Virus record (IMG/VR): IMGVR_UViG_3300001848_000095
Coordinates: 1-36,838 of that record
Length of the DNA: 36,838 nucleotides
Direction: 5' to 3' (one strand)
From: a virus
The notes beneath the pieces were generated by a model, which saw nothing but the letters and a program-made list of their open reading frames with translations, was not told where the DNA came from and searched no databases. Shown piece after piece: positions 35,880-36,838 of the stretch (positions are counted from its first letter, which is position 1; each line of letters opens with the position of its first letter). The position numbers and the translations under genes are program-made.

Positions 35880-35960
35880 TCGGTACATTTATGTATATTT
35901 TATGTTTATTTTTTGTAAAAGTTTTAGTTAAGGTTTTTCCAAGTTTTGTAAAAGTGCCTG
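35880..35960. other. AT-rich stretch, candidate DNA-unwinding element
   Basis: Roughly 80 bases are strongly A/T, with TATATTTTATGTTTATTTTT and TTTTGTAAAAG twice. It lies next to the iterons and DnaA boxes, where duplex opening would be expected. Two weak half-copies resembling the dispersed palindrome (TTTTGTAAAAG) are inside it. Confidence 0.5.
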
Positions 35961-36274
35961 CTAGATGAGTGTTTTTGTGGGGTTGTGTGGGTGTTACGGT
36001 TGTTGGTTATGTTTGGGTTTATATGTTTTGTGCCTGTCGGAACGTGAGGTGGAGACAGGTGCTGGTGTTGGTTGAATGTGCTAATTGTGCTGTTTGTTGG
36101 TATGTTTAGCATGTTTGTTTGTTACGTTGTTCGCCCTTCGCTTGCGCTTCGGGCGTGTCTATGTTTGTTCCGCTGATTGTCTTTAGACGTTAGGTTGTTA
36201 CGTTTGTAGCATGTTTTTAGATGGTTGGTTTGTACGCCGTCACTGACGTTTCGGCGTGTCTAAAGGATGGTTTT
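35961..36274. other. Non-coding leader before TerS
   Basis: No convincing gene is present. The stretch is T/G-rich with repeated GTTACGTT-like strings. Two hairpins occur: CGCCC...GGGCG at 36132-36155 and ACGCCG...CGGCGT at 36234-36257. Each is followed directly or nearly so by GTGTCTA. I expect the rightward late promoter somewhere here, but cannot identify its -35/-10. Confidence 0.5.
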
Positions 36275-36793
36275 GTGGATTCGAAGAATAAGGGTGGCCG
36301 ACCTACTCGGGAGGCTGCTGCTTCTAAGGTTCGTGAGTTGAATGCCCGCCAGCGGGCGTATGTGGTGTGGATGGCTACGCCGCCTTCTGAGAGGGAGATT
36401 GGGACTCAGAAGGAGTTGTGTGAGGTGTTGGGGGTTTCTTTTCAGACGATGTGGCGTTGGTCGAAAGACCCTCGGGTTGTTGAGGCTATCAGGTTTTGTG
36501 TGTTGCAGAATGCTGGTACTCCTGATCGTGTTCGGAATATTTTGGATATGGTGTATCAGGTTGCGATGGAGAAGAAGGATGTGAAGTATGCTGAGATTTG
36601 GATGCGTGCTTCTGGTGTGATGGGTCAGTTTGGTCGGTCTGCGGATATTTTGGATGTGGCTGAGGATTTGCAGGATGACGATATTTCGTCGCTTAGTTTG
36701 GACGAGTTGCAGCGTGTGCGAGATTTGGCCCTTCAGGATCGTGCTGAGGCTGTTGCTGTAGAGTTGGCTTCTAGGGGTGTTCAGGGTGCCTGA
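36275..36793 (+). CDS. Terminase small subunit
   Basis: The likely start is GTG 36275, seven bases after AAAGGA, giving 172 residues; ATG 36221 would add 18 residues. The protein has the HTH-like segment TQKELCEVLGVSFQTMWRWS, a helical multimerisation region (NILDMVYQVAMEKKDVKYAE) and an acidic C-terminus (LDVAEDLQDDDISSLSLDEL). It should recognise phage DNA and recruit the TerL nuclease/ATPase, whose start overlaps its stop. It begins the late module to the right of the origin. Confidence 0.75.
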   Translation: MDSKNKGGRPTREAAASKVRELNARQRAYVVWMATPPSEREIGTQKELCEVLGVSFQTMWRWSKDPRVVEAIRFCVLQNAGTPDRVRNILDMVYQVAMEKKDVKYAEIWMRASGVMGQFGRSADILDVAEDLQDDDISSLSLDELQRVRDLALQDRAEAVAVELASRGVQGA

Positions 36794-36838
36794 GGGGGTT
36801 CCGTTTGGGTCGAATGATGTGGGGTCTGCTGTGGTGCG
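36786..36838 (+). CDS. Terminase large subunit, N-terminus (truncated by window end)
   Basis: GTG 36786 overlaps the TerS stop by eight bases. The frame stays open to the window end for 17 codons plus two bases, beginning VPEGVPFGSNDVGSAVV. Overlap and position make it the start of the packaging ATPase whose C-terminus is at bases 1-783. Fifty-three bases to the end and an in-frame base 1 mean that a direct join would be out of frame, so sequence is missing between them. Confidence 0.5.
   Translation, partial: MPEGVPFGSNDVGSAVV

Noticed and set aside
35415-36112. Open frames across the origin region on both strands
   Set aside because: They are made of DnaA boxes, iterons and low-complexity sequence, have odd composition (His/Thr/Pro runs) and no ribosome-binding sites.
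36221-36274. Longer TerS beginning at ATG 36221
   Set aside because: No ribosome-binding site precedes 36221, while GTG 36275 has AAAGGA at seven bases; the extra residues cover a hairpin.

Overview
The window is most of the genome of a short-tailed (podovirus-like) double-stranded DNA phage. The genome is circular or circularly permuted and was cut inside the terminase large-subunit gene: the C-terminal half of TerL opens the window at base 1, and TerS plus the first 17 codons of TerL close it. A direct join of the two ends would be out of frame, so part of TerL (I guess roughly 0.6-1 kb) is missing. The host is probably an actinobacterium or a relative using the same regulators. The reasons are several sites of the Gram-positive LexA type (CGAAC-N4-GTTCG), DnaA boxes including the actinobacterial form TTGTCCACA, LamG/collar-type tail proteins common in actinophages, and terminators without long U-tracts.

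Layout. Bases 1-20144 (+ strand) are the late module: TerL C-terminus, a zinc-ribbon protein, portal, a beta-rich small virion protein, four tiny basic proteins, scaffold, major capsid protein, a terminator, a holin-like small membrane protein, head-tail adaptor, beta-propeller tail (nozzle-like) protein, two fibre proteins, three probable internal proteins, a 1368-residue giant internal virion protein, a membrane protein, an M15 peptidase endolysin and a large LamG tail fibre. Bases 20141-34926 (- strand) are the early module, converging on the late module with a 4-base overlap. It encodes an adenine methyltransferase, an Nmad1/DUF1599 protein, a sigma-region-4-like protein, PD-(D/E)XK nucleases, RusA, an AEP primase, a DnaB-like helicase, tRNA-Leu(CAA), a Cas4/RecB-like exonuclease, a MoxR/CobS-type AAA+ ATPase with its VWA-like partner, and many small proteins. 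Bases 34927-36274 are non-coding and carry a parS-like palindrome inside a tRNA-like sequence, four perfect LexA-type boxes, a DnaA-box cluster, GCATGAT iterons and an AT-rich stretch. I read this as the replication origin and master control region.

No DNA polymerase, integrase or classical repressor is recognisable. With its own primase and helicase, and DnaA boxes at the putative origin, the phage probably loads its own primosome but uses host DnaA and host polymerase.

The most striking feature is a dispersed palindrome, GTTTTTGNCAAAAAC (one- or two-base centre). I count 29 copies: 24 in the 15.5-kb early/control half (about one per gene) and 5 in the 20-kb late half. Copies lie between genes next to promoters, ribosome-binding sites and terminators, and also inside genes in all three reading frames. 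The DNA itself therefore seems to be what is conserved. It resembles the stoperator systems of some actinophages in distribution, but the site is different and symmetrical.
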